Source of the DNA: Streptococcus infantis
GTDB taxonomy: Bacteria; Bacillota; Bacilli; Lactobacillales; Streptococcaceae
DNA length: 64,000 nt
Assembly (NCBI RefSeq): GCF_015546995.1
Contig: NZ_JADMUH010000007.1
Coordinates: forward strand, 1 to 64,000
Direction: 5' to 3'
Made by a program: the position numbers and the translations under genes. The notes under the pieces were generated by a model. The model did not search any database. It was not told the origin of the DNA and worked only from the letters and a program-made list of their open reading frames with translations. Shown in pieces: positions 40,185-49,226 of the stretch; within the stretch, counting starts at the first letter, position 1, and each line of letters opens with the position of its first letter.

Positions 40185-41966
40185 TTAGTTCTTTTCTGTG
40201 TCTTTACCAGAAAATTGACTTTGATAAAGGTCATAATAGAAACCCTTTGCAGCTAGGAGACTTTCATGATTTCCTTGTTCGATAATCTGCCCATCTTTCA
40301 GCACCAAAATTTTGTCAGCTTCCTGAATTGTCGAAAGTCGATGGGCAATGACAAAGCTTGTTCTCCCCTTCATCAAACGTTTCATGGCCTTTTGAATCAA
40401 GAGCTCTAGACGAGTATCGACTGATGAGGTCGCTTCGTCCAAAATTAAGATTTTAGGATCCGCCAAGAGAGCACGCGCGATAGTTAACAACTGTTTTTGC
40501 CCAAGAGAAATATTACTTGACTCTTGGTTCATTTCCATGTTATAGCCACCAGGAAGGGTGCGGATAAAGTGGTCAACATTGGCCGCCTTAGCAGCTTCAA
40601 CGATTTCTTCATCTGTTGCATTCAGATTTCCAAAGCGAAGATTTTCCTTGATACTGCCTTCATAGAGCCAGGCATCCTGTAGGACCATCCCAAACTGTCG
40701 ACGATAGTCCTGACGAGACAAGTCTCGAATATCTTGGCCATCCACTAAAATGGCACCAGCTGTCACATCGTAAAAACGCATGAGAAGGTTAATCAAGGTT
40801 GTTTTCCCTGCTCCAGTAGGTCCAACGATAGCTACCATCTCTCCAGGTTCAACATCTAAGTTGAAATTGCGAATCAATGGTTTGTTTTCCACATATTGGA
40901 AATCGACATTTTTGAAACTAACTTGACCTGTCAATGGTGCTAGTTCTTTCACTTCAGCAGTTTGGACTTCTTCCTGTTCATCTAGAACTTCGAAGACACG
41001 ATCAAGCGAAGACTTAGCACTTTGCATTTGCCCTGCTAATTGAGTAATATTTTGGATTGGCTGGCTGACTTGCCACACATACTGAACGAAGGCCTGCATA
41101 TTACCAATCGTCAAGCGCCCTGCAATAACCTGCAATCCACCTAAGACAGCTACAATTAAGTAAGTTAAATCAGACACGATGTGAAGAGCAGGCATCATCA
41201 AACCTGAAATAAAGCTCGCCTTAAATCCGACTTGTTGCAATTCATCCGTAATCTTTTCAAATCTCTCTTGAGAGTTTTCTTCGCGTCCGAAAAGTTTTAA
41301 AACATTGAAACCTGTCAAGTTTTCCTGTACAAATCCATTCATACGTCCCAATATAGCTGCCTGCTGTTTAAAGTATGGCTGCGAACGATTTAGAATTGTT
41401 TTGGCTCCAAAATAAGTCACTGGAATCGACAAGATAACAATGATAGCCAACTGAAGATTTAGATAGAGGACCATACCCATAACAAAAAGAATGGTAAAGA
41501 CTGCATTAACAATCTGTAAGAAGGATTGTTGGAGTGCATTAGATACGGTCTCTACATCACTAGTAAAACGTCCCAGCAAATCTCCAAATTGGTGCTTGTC
41601 AAAGTAAGACACAGGGATGCGGTTGATTTTTTCGCTCATTTCATTTCGCAAATCCTGTATCATAGACTGGACAGCATTGGTCATGAAATAGTTTGAGTAA
41701 TAAGAACCCAACTCATAGAAAAGCCCACGCAAGAGATAAATCACTAGAATTACTGCGATATAGCTAGTATTAATACCTGCTCCTGCAACACCATTTGCCA
41801 TGGCAAGGAGGTTGCTGGTTAACTCAGTGATAGCAAGCCCCAATATGAATGGCTCGATAACACTCATTATGACGCTGACTATTTTTAAGAAGACTGCAAA
41901 GAAAACAGAGAAACGGTAGGCTTTTAAATAGCTCCATAGACGAGCTATACTAGATTGTTGTTTCAT
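40185..41966 (-). CDS. Heterodimeric ABC exporter, subunit with canonical Walker B
   Basis: 593 residues: six transmembrane helices (about 15-310) and a C-terminal ATPase. Walker A is GPTGAGKTT and Walker B LILDEATSSVD with catalytic Glu, and the H-loop is AHRLST. Its signature is ISLGQ instead of LSGGQ. The upstream partner is degenerate in the complementary positions, so the two make one consensus and one degenerate ATP site as in BmrCD or LmrCD. Substrate unknown; multidrug or peptide export is plausible. It starts 10 bases after the partner. Confidence 0.88.
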   Translation of the reverse strand: MKQQSSIARLWSYLKAYRFSVFFAVFLKIVSVIMSVIEPFILGLAITELTSNLLAMANGVAGAGINTSYIAVILVIYLLRGLFYELGSYYSNYFMTNAVQSMIQDLRNEMSEKINRIPVSYFDKHQFGDLLGRFTSDVETVSNALQQSFLQIVNAVFTILFVMGMVLYLNLQLAIIVILSIPVTYFGAKTILNRSQPYFKQQAAILGRMNGFVQENLTGFNVLKLFGREENSQERFEKITDELQQVGFKASFISGLMMPALHIVSDLTYLIVAVLGGLQVIAGRLTIGNMQAFVQYVWQVSQPIQNITQLAGQMQSAKSSLDRVFEVLDEQEEVQTAEVKELAPLTGQVSFKNVDFQYVENKPLIRNFNLDVEPGEMVAIVGPTGAGKTTLINLLMRFYDVTAGAILVDGQDIRDLSRQDYRRQFGMVLQDAWLYEGSIKENLRFGNLNATDEEIVEAAKAANVDHFIRTLPGGYNMEMNQESSNISLGQKQLLTIARALLADPKILILDEATSSVDTRLELLIQKAMKRLMKGRTSFVIAHRLSTIQEADKILVLKDGQIIEQGNHESLLAAKGFYYDLYQSQFSGKDTEKN

Positions 41967-41976
41967 CCTTTACCTC

Positions 41977-43713
41977 CTATTCTTCTGTCAGAGACGCATT
42001 TTTCAACTGCGACTCAGCAATTTCTCGATAGATGTCATTAGTTTCCATCAATTCTTCATGACGGCCACGACCAACGATTTCGCCCTTATCAAGGACGATA
42101 ATCTGGTCCGCATCCATAATGGTTCCAACACGTTGCGCGACAATCAATACCGTAGCATCTTGAGTCACTTCCTTGAGACGACGACGCAAGATAGCATCTG
42201 TACGGTAGTCCAAGGCTGAGAAGGAGTCATCAAAGATATAGATATCTGGACCCTTGATGACTGCACGGGCAATCGACAAGCGTTGCTTTTGACCACCTGA
42301 TAGATTGCTTCCCCCTTCAGCCAGATGAGTTGCAAAACCTTCTTCTCGACTTTCGATAAAGTCTTTGGCTTGGGCTACATCAGCTGCTTGGTGCAAGTCC
42401 TCATGACTGGCGTCCTCTTTTCCGTAACGGAGATTATCTGCGATAGTCCCTGTAAAGAGCAAGGCTTTTTGTGGAATAAAACCAATTTTCTGGCGGAGTG
42501 ATTTGAGACGGTAATCCCGGACATCAACACCATCGACCTTAATTTTCCCCAGTGTAACATCATAAAAACGAGGAATTAACTGAACCAGAGTAGACTTACC
42601 TGACCCAGTCGAACCGATAAAAGCAATGGTTTCTCCCGGTTTAGCAGTAAAGGAAATATTATGCAAAACAGGGCTTTCCGTCTCACCAGGATAAGCAAAG
42701 GTCACATTATCAAATTCTAGATAACCATGTGTTTCTGTTTCTTGAATTCCGTCCTCATTTGGATCAATGGAAATAGGCATATCCATGATTTCCTTCAAAC
42801 GTTCACTGGATACGGCCGTTCTAGGGTACATGGTAAAAAGGTTTGACAAGAAAAGGAAAGACAAGAGGGCGTGGAAACTATACTCGATGAAGGCTACCAA
42901 ATCCCCAATCTGCAAACTTCCTTGCTTGAGAGGATCTAGAGCAAACCAAACGATAGCTACAATCATGGCAATAATGATTTGCACAAAAAGCGGCTCTGTC
43001 AAACCAGTCAATTTGAACAAACGATTTGAATTATCTGCATAGATTACATTTTTCTCTTCGAAACGGTTTTCTTGGAAGTCTTCACGAGCAAAGGCACGAA
43101 TCACTCGCAAGCCCATCAAATTTTCACGGACATATTGGTTTATCTTGTCCAGTGTTTTCTGTTGTTTTTCAGATAAGGGGCGCGTTTTCACTGCCACATA
43201 AAGGACTACTACAGCTAGAAAAGGAACGGAAAAAGCGACAATCCAAGCTAGTGATGGACTAGTTAAGAAAATCATGAGAATACTAGACAGCATCATCATG
43301 GGTGTGATAACACCCAACTTAAGCGTTTGTTCTGCAAACTGCATAAGGACAAAGGCATCACTGGTAATACGAGTCACCAATGAAGAAACACCAATTTGTT
43401 CATATTCGTGATGAGAATACTCTTGTAATTTAGCATAGACATCATTCCGCATGTCCTTAACCATATTGGTGGTCAGTTTACTAGCAGCATAGGATAGAAC
43501 AACCCGCCCAAATGTCCCCAAGACGATAATAACCAACATGACGATAGCCCAAAAATAGAGCTTTTCTTCATTACCTTGATTAATCCCCTGGTCAATCATG
43601 CGAGCAAGAACAGTCGGTAGCCCAAGATTGACAATCACAAAGAAAATAGCTCCGAAGAAGTCTAACACTAGCCACTTGGGATAACGTTTGAGATGAGACC
43701 AAATATAAAGCAT
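41977..43713 (-). CDS. Heterodimeric ABC exporter, subunit with degenerate ATP site
   Basis: Start set at MLYIWSHLKRY (578 residues), because AAAGGAGATTT stands just before this ATG; frames beginning 17 codons upstream run through the SD. Six transmembrane helices (about 15-300) and an ATPase with Walker A GSTGSGKST and normal signature LSGGQ. However, Walker B ends DD (IFDDSFSALD) instead of DE, and the H-loop His is Gln (VAQRVGT). These are the marks of the non-catalytic half of asymmetric exporters. Partner of the next gene. Confidence 0.88.
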   Translation of the reverse strand: MLYIWSHLKRYPKWLVLDFFGAIFFVIVNLGLPTVLARMIDQGINQGNEEKLYFWAIVMLVIIVLGTFGRVVLSYAASKLTTNMVKDMRNDVYAKLQEYSHHEYEQIGVSSLVTRITSDAFVLMQFAEQTLKLGVITPMMMLSSILMIFLTSPSLAWIVAFSVPFLAVVVLYVAVKTRPLSEKQQKTLDKINQYVRENLMGLRVIRAFAREDFQENRFEEKNVIYADNSNRLFKLTGLTEPLFVQIIIAMIVAIVWFALDPLKQGSLQIGDLVAFIEYSFHALLSFLFLSNLFTMYPRTAVSSERLKEIMDMPISIDPNEDGIQETETHGYLEFDNVTFAYPGETESPVLHNISFTAKPGETIAFIGSTGSGKSTLVQLIPRFYDVTLGKIKVDGVDVRDYRLKSLRQKIGFIPQKALLFTGTIADNLRYGKEDASHEDLHQAADVAQAKDFIESREEGFATHLAEGGSNLSGGQKQRLSIARAVIKGPDIYIFDDSFSALDYRTDAILRRRLKEVTQDATVLIVAQRVGTIMDADQIIVLDKGEIVGRGRHEELMETNDIYREIAESQLKNASLTEE

Positions 43714-43742
43714 AAATCTCCTTTCCTTTTCATTCAAAATGC

Positions 43743-43766
43743 AGAAAAGAGCGTGCTTTCGCACGC
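43743..43766 (-). terminator. Second terminator downstream of tpiA
   Basis: GCGTGC-GAAA-GCACGC stem with a GNRA-like tetraloop and short T-run, 30 bases before the exporter start. Confidence 0.7.
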
Positions 43767-43771
43767 CTTTT

Positions 43772-43822
43772 TACTAAAAAGAAGACAGGCAGTCTTAACC
43801 TCGAGGGAGGGAACTGTCTGTC
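43772..43822 (-). terminator. First terminator downstream of tpiA
   Basis: GACAGACAGT/ACTGCCTGTC arms with a large loop, followed by TTCTTTTT on the minus strand. Confidence 0.7.
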
Positions 43823-43837
43823 TCAGATATTTGAAGC

Positions 43838-44596
43838 TTATTTTACAAAATCAAGCAATGCCAAGAAGCTTTCTGGATCAAGTGATGCACCACCAACAAG
43901 AGCTCCGTCAACGTCTGGACAAGCCATGTATTCTGCAACGTTTTCAGGTTTAACTGAACCACCGTATTGAACACGTACTTTATCAGCTACTTCTTGACCA
44001 AAGTCAGCTGCTACAACGTCACGAACAACTTTACACATTTTTTGTGCATCGTCTTGTGAAGCTGATTTACCAGTACCGATAGCCCAGATTGGCTCATATG
44101 CGATAACTGATGAAGCTACTTGTTCTGCAGTCAATCCTGCAAGAGCAGCTGAAACTTGAGCACCTACGAATTCAGCAGCTTTTCCTGCTTCGTAAGTTTC
44201 AAGAGACTCACCACAACAGATGATTGGAAGCATACCGTTAGCAAAGATTGCTTTTGCTTTTTTGTTGATGTCTTCATCTGTTTCGTGGAAGTAGTCACGG
44301 CGTTCTGAGTGACCGATCACAACATAGTCAGTACCGATTTCTTTCAAAACTTGTGGGCTAGTTTCACCTGTGAAAGCACCTGCATTTTCAAAGTAGCAGT
44401 TTTGAGCAGCAACTTTAAGGTTAGTTCCTTTAGCAGCAGCAAGAACAGTTGTCAAGTCAAGAGTAGGTACAGCAATCCCAGCTTCAACAAGGTCTGATGA
44501 AGGAAGTTTTGATGCTACAGCTTCAACGAATGCTTTTGCTTCTTCTGGGTTTTTGTTCATTTTCCAGTTACCAGCGATAAATGGTTTACGTGACAT
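43838..44596 (-). CDS. tpiA: Triosephosphate isomerase
   Basis: Glycolytic interconversion of DHAP and glyceraldehyde-3-P. The start is [14 protein letters not shown] (252 residues) with GAGG about 8 bases upstream; the ATG seven codons earlier has no such site. Catalytic residues are seen in NWK (Lys), VIGHSERR (His) and [13 protein letters not shown] (Glu), and the phosphate loop YGGSV is present. Strong codon bias (GCT, GTT, AAC) fits high expression. Confidence 0.97.
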   Translation of the reverse strand: MSRKPFIAGNWKMNKNPEEAKAFVEAVASKLPSSDLVEAGIAVPTLDLTTVLAAAKGTNLKVAAQNCYFENAGAFTGETSPQVLKEIGTDYVVIGHSERRDYFHETDEDINKKAKAIFANGMLPIICCGESLETYEAGKAAEFVGAQVSAALAGLTAEQVASSVIAYEPIWAIGTGKSASQDDAQKMCKVVRDVVAADFGQEVADKVRVQYGGSVKPENVAEYMACPDVDGALVGGASLDPESFLALLDFVK

Positions 44597-44631
44597 TTCA
44601 CATACCTCTTTTTTCATTTTATTTTCTACTT

Positions 44632-44660
44632 ATTTTATCATAAATAGAGGGAGCTTGCAA
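44632..44660 (-). promoter_or_regulatory. tpiA promoter
   Basis: TTGCAA (44655-44660), 17-base spacer, TAAAAT (44632-44637) with TGA extension on the minus strand. Confidence 0.7.
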
Positions 44661-44713
44661 ATTTTACTCTGTAACTAGAAGTCTTCTTTTCAAATACTTT
44701 CCAGTCGTCAATT

Positions 44714-46081
44714 CTATTTAGAGTCTGGCTTTCTCCTAGTTAATTTAACCACTGCTTCTGTCCTAGCCGTGTGCGGAAACATATCAACCGACTGGATATA
44801 ATGCAGGTCATAGACCTCCATCAATCTGACTAAATCACGCGCCAGGGTAGATACATTGCAGGAAATGTAGACCATCTTTTTAGGAGCGTATTTGACGATG
44901 GTATCCAAGAGTTTGTCATCTAAACCTGTACGAGGCGGGTCCACAATCAAGGCATCGGCACGATAGCCTTCCTTGTACCAACGAGGGATGATTTCTTCTG
45001 CAGTTCCAGCCTCATAGTGAGTATTGGTATAACCCATACGCTTGGCATTTTCTTTGGCATCCTCAATAGCTTCTGGAATAATATCCATCCCTCTCAGACT
45101 TTTAACTTTTTTGGCAAAGGCAAAACCAATGGTTCCAACACCACAGTAGGCATCAATCAGATGGTCATTCTCATTTACGTCCAAGGCTTTAACGGCTTCA
45201 CTATAGAGGATTTCAGTCTGTTCAGGATTGAGTTGGTAAAAAGCTCGTGGTGAGAGAGAAAACTCATAGTCTAATACACCCTCACGAATACTATCCTGTC
45301 CCCAAATAATCTCAGTCTTGTCCCCATAAATCTCACTAGTTTTAGCAGTATTGGTATTGACTGCGACAGTCACTACTTCAGGATAATCCTTGACTAGGTC
45401 TTTCACAAATTGAGTCAGATTTAATTGACGATTGGTCACAATGATAATCTGAACTTGCCCAGTTTTCCGTGCTCGACGAACCATGATGGTTCGAACCCCA
45501 AGGATTTTCCGTTCATCTGTAATTGGAATTTGATGATAGGTCAAGAGTTCAGCAATGCGATTGGCAATCGCTTGCGTTTCCTTGTCTTGAACCAGACAGT
45601 CTTTTAATTCAACCAGATAATGCGAATTCTGAGCATACAAACCTGCCTTGACTTGGCTTTTAAACTTTCGTGTCTGAAATTGTAGTTTAGCCCGATAATA
45701 CTTTGGTTTCTGCATGCCAATGGTTGGTCTGATTTCAAAGTTTTCATAGCCAGCAGGGGCAAATTTCTTCAGTGCTTGATGGAGAAGATCTGTCTTGAAC
45801 TCTAGCTGCTTGTCATAATGTAGGTGCATGATCTGACAGCCACCACACTCATTATAAATAGTACAGTCTGGAACCACTCGAAACTTAGATTTTTTATTGA
45901 CCTCAAGGAGTTTAGCCTCAACGTAGTTACGCTTAACGGAAGTCACCTGACAATAGATATCTTCACCCTTGAGGGCGCCTGGAACAAAAACAAGGGTTTT
46001 CTGGAAAAATCCGATACCTTCCCCGTTAATCCCCATACGCTTAATTTTTAATGGAATTTTTTGTTTGACTTTAAGACTCAT
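44714..46081 (-). CDS. rlmCD: 23S rRNA (uracil-C5) methyltransferase RlmCD
   Basis: 455 residues: N-terminal TRAM domain (about 1-60), a CxxxCGGC-type Cys cluster ([10 protein letters not shown], about 72-82) for an Fe-S centre, and a methyltransferase domain with [19 protein letters not shown] and catalytic [12 protein letters not shown]. In pneumococcus one enzyme of this type methylates both U747 and U1939. The ATG has no SD, and a TATAAT ends 6 bases before it, so the mRNA is predicted leaderless. Divergent from aph. Confidence 0.9.
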   Translation of the reverse strand: MSLKVKQKIPLKIKRMGINGEGIGFFQKTLVFVPGALKGEDIYCQVTSVKRNYVEAKLLEVNKKSKFRVVPDCTIYNECGGCQIMHLHYDKQLEFKTDLLHQALKKFAPAGYENFEIRPTIGMQKPKYYRAKLQFQTRKFKSQVKAGLYAQNSHYLVELKDCLVQDKETQAIANRIAELLTYHQIPITDERKILGVRTIMVRRARKTGQVQIIIVTNRQLNLTQFVKDLVKDYPEVVTVAVNTNTAKTSEIYGDKTEIIWGQDSIREGVLDYEFSLSPRAFYQLNPEQTEILYSEAVKALDVNENDHLIDAYCGVGTIGFAFAKKVKSLRGMDIIPEAIEDAKENAKRMGYTNTHYEAGTAEEIIPRWYKEGYRADALIVDPPRTGLDDKLLDTIVKYAPKKMVYISCNVSTLARDLVRLMEVYDLHYIQSVDMFPHTARTEAVVKLTRRKPDSK

Positions 46082-46087
46082 AAGTCT

Positions 46088-46130
46088 ATTATACCACGTA
46101 GTTTCTCAATGGTTAAGAATATGTTACAAT
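46088..46130. promoter_or_regulatory. Divergent promoter pair for rlmCD and aph
   Basis: Minus strand: TGGTATAAT with hexamer 46088-46093, six bases before the rlmCD ATG. Plus strand: TGTTACAAT with hexamer 46125-46130, six bases before the aph ATG. Neither gene has a ribosome site. Confidence 0.6.
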
Positions 46131-46136
46131 AAAACC

Positions 46137-46913
46137 ATGAATACAAAGACATCTCATTTTTCCCCATTGGATTTTCCTGAGCAATTACGAACTTATATAG
46201 AGGGAGCAACCCTTTCTGACAGCTCTTCTCATTCAGGAGCAAGGGTCCTCTATCTTGACTCAGGTTACTACTTGAAAATAGATCGAAAGGGAAGTTTAGA
46301 GCGAGAAGCTAGCATTGCAAGTTGGTTTGAACAAGAGGGAATAGGAACTCCAGTCATCCACTATCTATCTACAGATAAAGACTACCTCCTGACTAAAGAG
46401 GCTATTGGTCATGATGCTCTCGCTTTTTTAGACCAGCCAGAAAAAATCTGCCGAACAATGGCAGAGGCTCTTAAAAAGCTTCACAACTTAAACCCACAAA
46501 ATTTTCCATCAGAAAATCATTTAAAAGCCTATAAAGAAAGAGCCATTAAAAACTATGAAAAAGGGGAGTTCTATGCCAAGGCACTCCTACCCCAATTCCG
46601 GATTAGTAGCCGCGAAGAGGCCTTCCAACTCATCCAAGAACAAGGGCACCTTTTAGAAACAGATGCCTTTATTCACGGTGATGCCTGTCTACCAAACTTT
46701 ATTCTAAAAGATGCTGACCACTTCTCTTGTTTTATTGACCTTGGTTTGGCTGATTTTAGTGACCGACATATCGATCTCTTTTGGGCAGTTTGGTCCCTCA
46801 ACTATAACCTAAAGGACCCTAAATACGCTGAACTATTTCTTGACTATTACGGGAGAGAACAGGTCAATATACTTAAACTTCGACTCGTTGCTGCCTTTGA
46901 AGCATTCGGATAA
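46137..46913 (+). CDS. APH(3')-like antibiotic/small-molecule kinase
   Basis: 258 residues from MNTKTSHF. N-lobe: YLKIDRKGSLEREASI with putative ATP Lys48 and Glu. C-lobe: HGDACLPN at 180-187 with catalytic Asp182, and IDLG at 200-203 for metal, followed by DRHIDLFWAVWSL. The HGDACLPN stretch is the same as in APH(3')-II and the layout matches aminoglycoside 3'-phosphotransferases. It may be a resident kinase of other substrate rather than a resistance gene. Longer frames upstream are rejected because they run through the promoter. Followed 9 bases later by recX. Confidence 0.78.
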   Translation: MNTKTSHFSPLDFPEQLRTYIEGATLSDSSSHSGARVLYLDSGYYLKIDRKGSLEREASIASWFEQEGIGTPVIHYLSTDKDYLLTKEAIGHDALAFLDQPEKICRTMAEALKKLHNLNPQNFPSENHLKAYKERAIKNYEKGEFYAKALLPQFRISSREEAFQLIQEQGHLLETDAFIHGDACLPNFILKDADHFSCFIDLGLADFSDRHIDLFWAVWSLNYNLKDPKYAELFLDYYGREQVNILKLRLVAAFEAFG

Positions 46914-46922
46914 AAGAAAACC

Positions 46923-47699
46923 ATGAAAATCACAAAACTAGAAAAGAAAAAAAGACTCTATCTGCTAGAGCTTGATAGCGACAAAACTTGCTACATTACC
47001 GAGGATACCATTGTTCGCTTTATGTTGACCAAAGATAAGGACATTAGTCCTCAAGAGTTTGCAGAAATCCAGACCTTTGCACAATTTTCCTACGGAAAGA
47101 ATCTAGCACTCTACCACTTATCCTTCAAGGCTCGTACTGAAAAAGAAGTCCGAGATTATCTAAGTAAACATGAAATCGATGAGAACATCATACCCAAAGT
47201 CATCCAATCTCTAAAAGATGACAACTGGATAAATGACAGACAATATGCCTATGCTATTATCAACTCTAATCAGCTATCTGGTGACAAGGGAAGCTATATG
47301 CTGATGCAGAAGATTTCTCAAAAGGGAGTTGCCAAATCCATCATCCAAGAAGTCTTACAAGAATTTGATATGATGGAAGTCGCTGAACGCACGGCTGAAA
47401 AACTACTGAAAAAATACCAGGATAAATTACCTGCCCGTGCTCTACAGGATAAGATTATCCAAATCCTAACCAATAAAGGATTTTCCTACTCAGAAGCCAA
47501 GGCTGCCTTTGATCAACTAGATAGCCAGGTCGATGAAGAAACTGTCCAAGAGCTGATTTTTAAAGAGTTGGATAAGCAATACCAAAAATACTCACGAAAG
47601 TATGAAGGATACGAACTCAAGCAGCGCTTGACCCAAGTTTTAGCCAGAAAAGGTTATGATTTTTCGGATATAGCCAGCGCTCTTAGAGAATATCTTTAA
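46923..47699 (+). CDS. recX: RecX regulatory protein
   Basis: 258 residues, made mainly of three-helix repeats ([64 protein letters not shown]). RecX binds RecA filaments and inhibits recombinase activity. The length is typical of Firmicute RecX. The ribosome site before ATG is weak (AAAAGAAAA). It is read after aph, probably as one transcript. Confidence 0.92.
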   Translation: MKITKLEKKKRLYLLELDSDKTCYITEDTIVRFMLTKDKDISPQEFAEIQTFAQFSYGKNLALYHLSFKARTEKEVRDYLSKHEIDENIIPKVIQSLKDDNWINDRQYAYAIINSNQLSGDKGSYMLMQKISQKGVAKSIIQEVLQEFDMMEVAERTAEKLLKKYQDKLPARALQDKIIQILTNKGFSYSEAKAAFDQLDSQVDEETVQELIFKELDKQYQKYSRKYEGYELKQRLTQVLARKGYDFSDIASALREYL

Positions 47700-47736
47700 T
47701 TTTTTCATGAAAAACTAAGAACTTTAAACAAAAATG

Positions 47737-47745
47737 TGATACAAT
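47737..47745 (+). promoter_or_regulatory. Extended -10 promoter of the DUF402 gene
   Basis: TGATACAAT about 42 bases before the start codon. Confidence 0.55.
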
Positions 47746-47787
47746 AGTAAACGATAAACTTATAAAATTGTAGAAAGTTGGTTAGTT

Positions 47788-48321
47788 ATGAAACTTCCAA
47801 AAGAAGGCGACTTTATTACAATTCAAAGTTATAAGCATGATGGGAGTCTTCACCGTACTTGGCGAGACACCATGGTACTAAAAACAACAGAGAACGCTAT
47901 TATCGGCGTCAACGACCACACACTTGTTACCGAAAGTGACGGTCGTCGTTGGGTGACTCGAGAGCCGGCTATTGTTTACTTTCACAAAAAATATTGGTTT
48001 AATATCATTGCCATGATTCGTGATAATGGGATTTCCTACTACTGCAACATGGCTAGCCCATACTATCTAGACGAAGAAGCTTTAAAATACATCGACTATG
48101 ATTTAGATGTTAAAGTTTTTACAGATGGTGAGAAACGCCTCTTGGACGTTGAAGAATATGAACGTCATAAGCGTAAGATGAATTATCCTGATGATTTAGA
48201 CTATATTTTGAAAGAGCATGTTAAGATTCTTGTTGATTGGATTAACAACGAACGAGGCCCCTTCTCAGAAGCCTATGTCAACATTTGGTACAAACGCTAC
48301 GTAGAACTAAAGAATCGGTAA
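47788..48321 (+). CDS. DUF402 nucleoside tri-/diphosphatase (NtdP-like)
   Basis: 177 residues of the DUF402/FomD-like family, with [34 protein letters not shown] and DYDLDVKVF, which supply the metal-binding Asp and Glu. The staphylococcal relative is a nucleoside tri- and diphosphatase and the Bacillus relative is YgaC. It has its own promoter and two terminators. Confidence 0.88.
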   Translation: MKLPKEGDFITIQSYKHDGSLHRTWRDTMVLKTTENAIIGVNDHTLVTESDGRRWVTREPAIVYFHKKYWFNIIAMIRDNGISYYCNMASPYYLDEEALKYIDYDLDVKVFTDGEKRLLDVEEYERHKRKMNYPDDLDYILKEHVKILVDWINNERGPFSEAYVNIWYKRYVELKNR

Positions 48322-48328
48322 AGTTGTC

Positions 48329-48357
48329 AAACTAGGGTGTCTGCCCTAGTTTTTTTA
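48329..48357 (+). terminator. Terminator of the DUF402 gene
   Basis: AAACTAGGG/CCCTAGTTT stem, then seven T residues. Confidence 0.85.
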
Positions 48358-48362
48358 TAATC

Positions 48363-48388
48363 AAAAAACCTGCCTTAAGGCAGGTTTT
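48363..48388. terminator. Terminator of queH
   Basis: AAAACCTGCC/GGCAGGTTTT stem, bidirectional; convergent with the previous one. Confidence 0.8.
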
Positions 48389-48391
48389 CGT

Positions 48392-49159
48392 TTAAATATC
48401 TAATTTCGTAACGGTAAATTTGATATGGGAATAATCTTTCTCGATATCCTTATCTACCATAAAGGCTGTTGCATCCTTCTTGACCTGCACCAAGTCGATA
48501 TTCTGGGCTTGAGCTGCATAGACACAACCACAGTAACATTGACGATAGATATCATATTCTTCACACATCTCTACAGAACGTTTGTAACCTTGGTTTTTCT
48601 TAAAGTCACTCGGAAGATAATGAGTGGTGTAGATTTTTTGCACATCAATCCCGATACTATTGATGGTTTGTGAATTTTTGTGAGGACTGATGGTTAGGGC
48701 TGAACCAAAATAGTCAAACCCTAAATCCATAGCCACCTGCGCTGTCTTGTCCAAACGATAGTCAAAACAAACCTTGCAACGATCGCCACCTTCAGGTTCT
48801 TCTTCCAAACCTCGAACCAGTTTACGGTATTCATTGGGTTCATAAGGTGCTTCTAGATATTGGACGTTGTTGCCAGTTCTCTCATTAAAATCACTGACAA
48901 ACTTCTTGGTCACATAAGCACGCTTGTGATATTCTGCCTTGGGATGGATATTGGAATTAGCAAAATAAATGGTCACATCGGCATACTTAGTCAAGTACTC
49001 TAAAGTGTAGGTACTGCAGGGAGCACAACAGACGTGCATGAGAATAGTTGGTCTTTCTTCATTTTTTTCCCAAACTTGGACCATTTTTTGCATAACACGG
49101 TCATAGTTAATCTTTTGATTGGGATTCATCTTGCTTAGAATTTCTTCTACATCAATCAT
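48392..49159 (-). CDS. queH: Epoxyqueuosine reductase QueH
   Basis: Last step of queuosine tRNA modification, the non-B12 enzyme. 255 residues of the DUF208 family: CCAPC at 44-48, GGDRCKVCFDYRLD, SPHKNSQTI and YRQCYCGC supply the Cys ligands for an Fe-S cluster and a mononuclear metal. Other queuosine genes are not in the window, so it probably serves salvage or a pathway encoded elsewhere. Confidence 0.92.
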   Translation of the reverse strand: MIDVEEILSKMNPNQKINYDRVMQKMVQVWEKNEERPTILMHVCCAPCSTYTLEYLTKYADVTIYFANSNIHPKAEYHKRAYVTKKFVSDFNERTGNNVQYLEAPYEPNEYRKLVRGLEEEPEGGDRCKVCFDYRLDKTAQVAMDLGFDYFGSALTISPHKNSQTINSIGIDVQKIYTTHYLPSDFKKNQGYKRSVEMCEEYDIYRQCYCGCVYAAQAQNIDLVQVKKDATAFMVDKDIEKDYSHIKFTVTKLDI

Positions 49160-49226
49160 GCTCTTCTCCTTTTCTTCTTGTTATTTTATCACAAGAAGGC
49201 TCTTTGGGCAAATAGGGTTTCATGCT

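Noticed and set aside
45969-46136. N-terminal extension of the aph product into the rlmCD gene
   Set aside because: The extension is antisense to the TRAM coding region and passes through the promoter; the ATG at 46137 begins the kinase homology.
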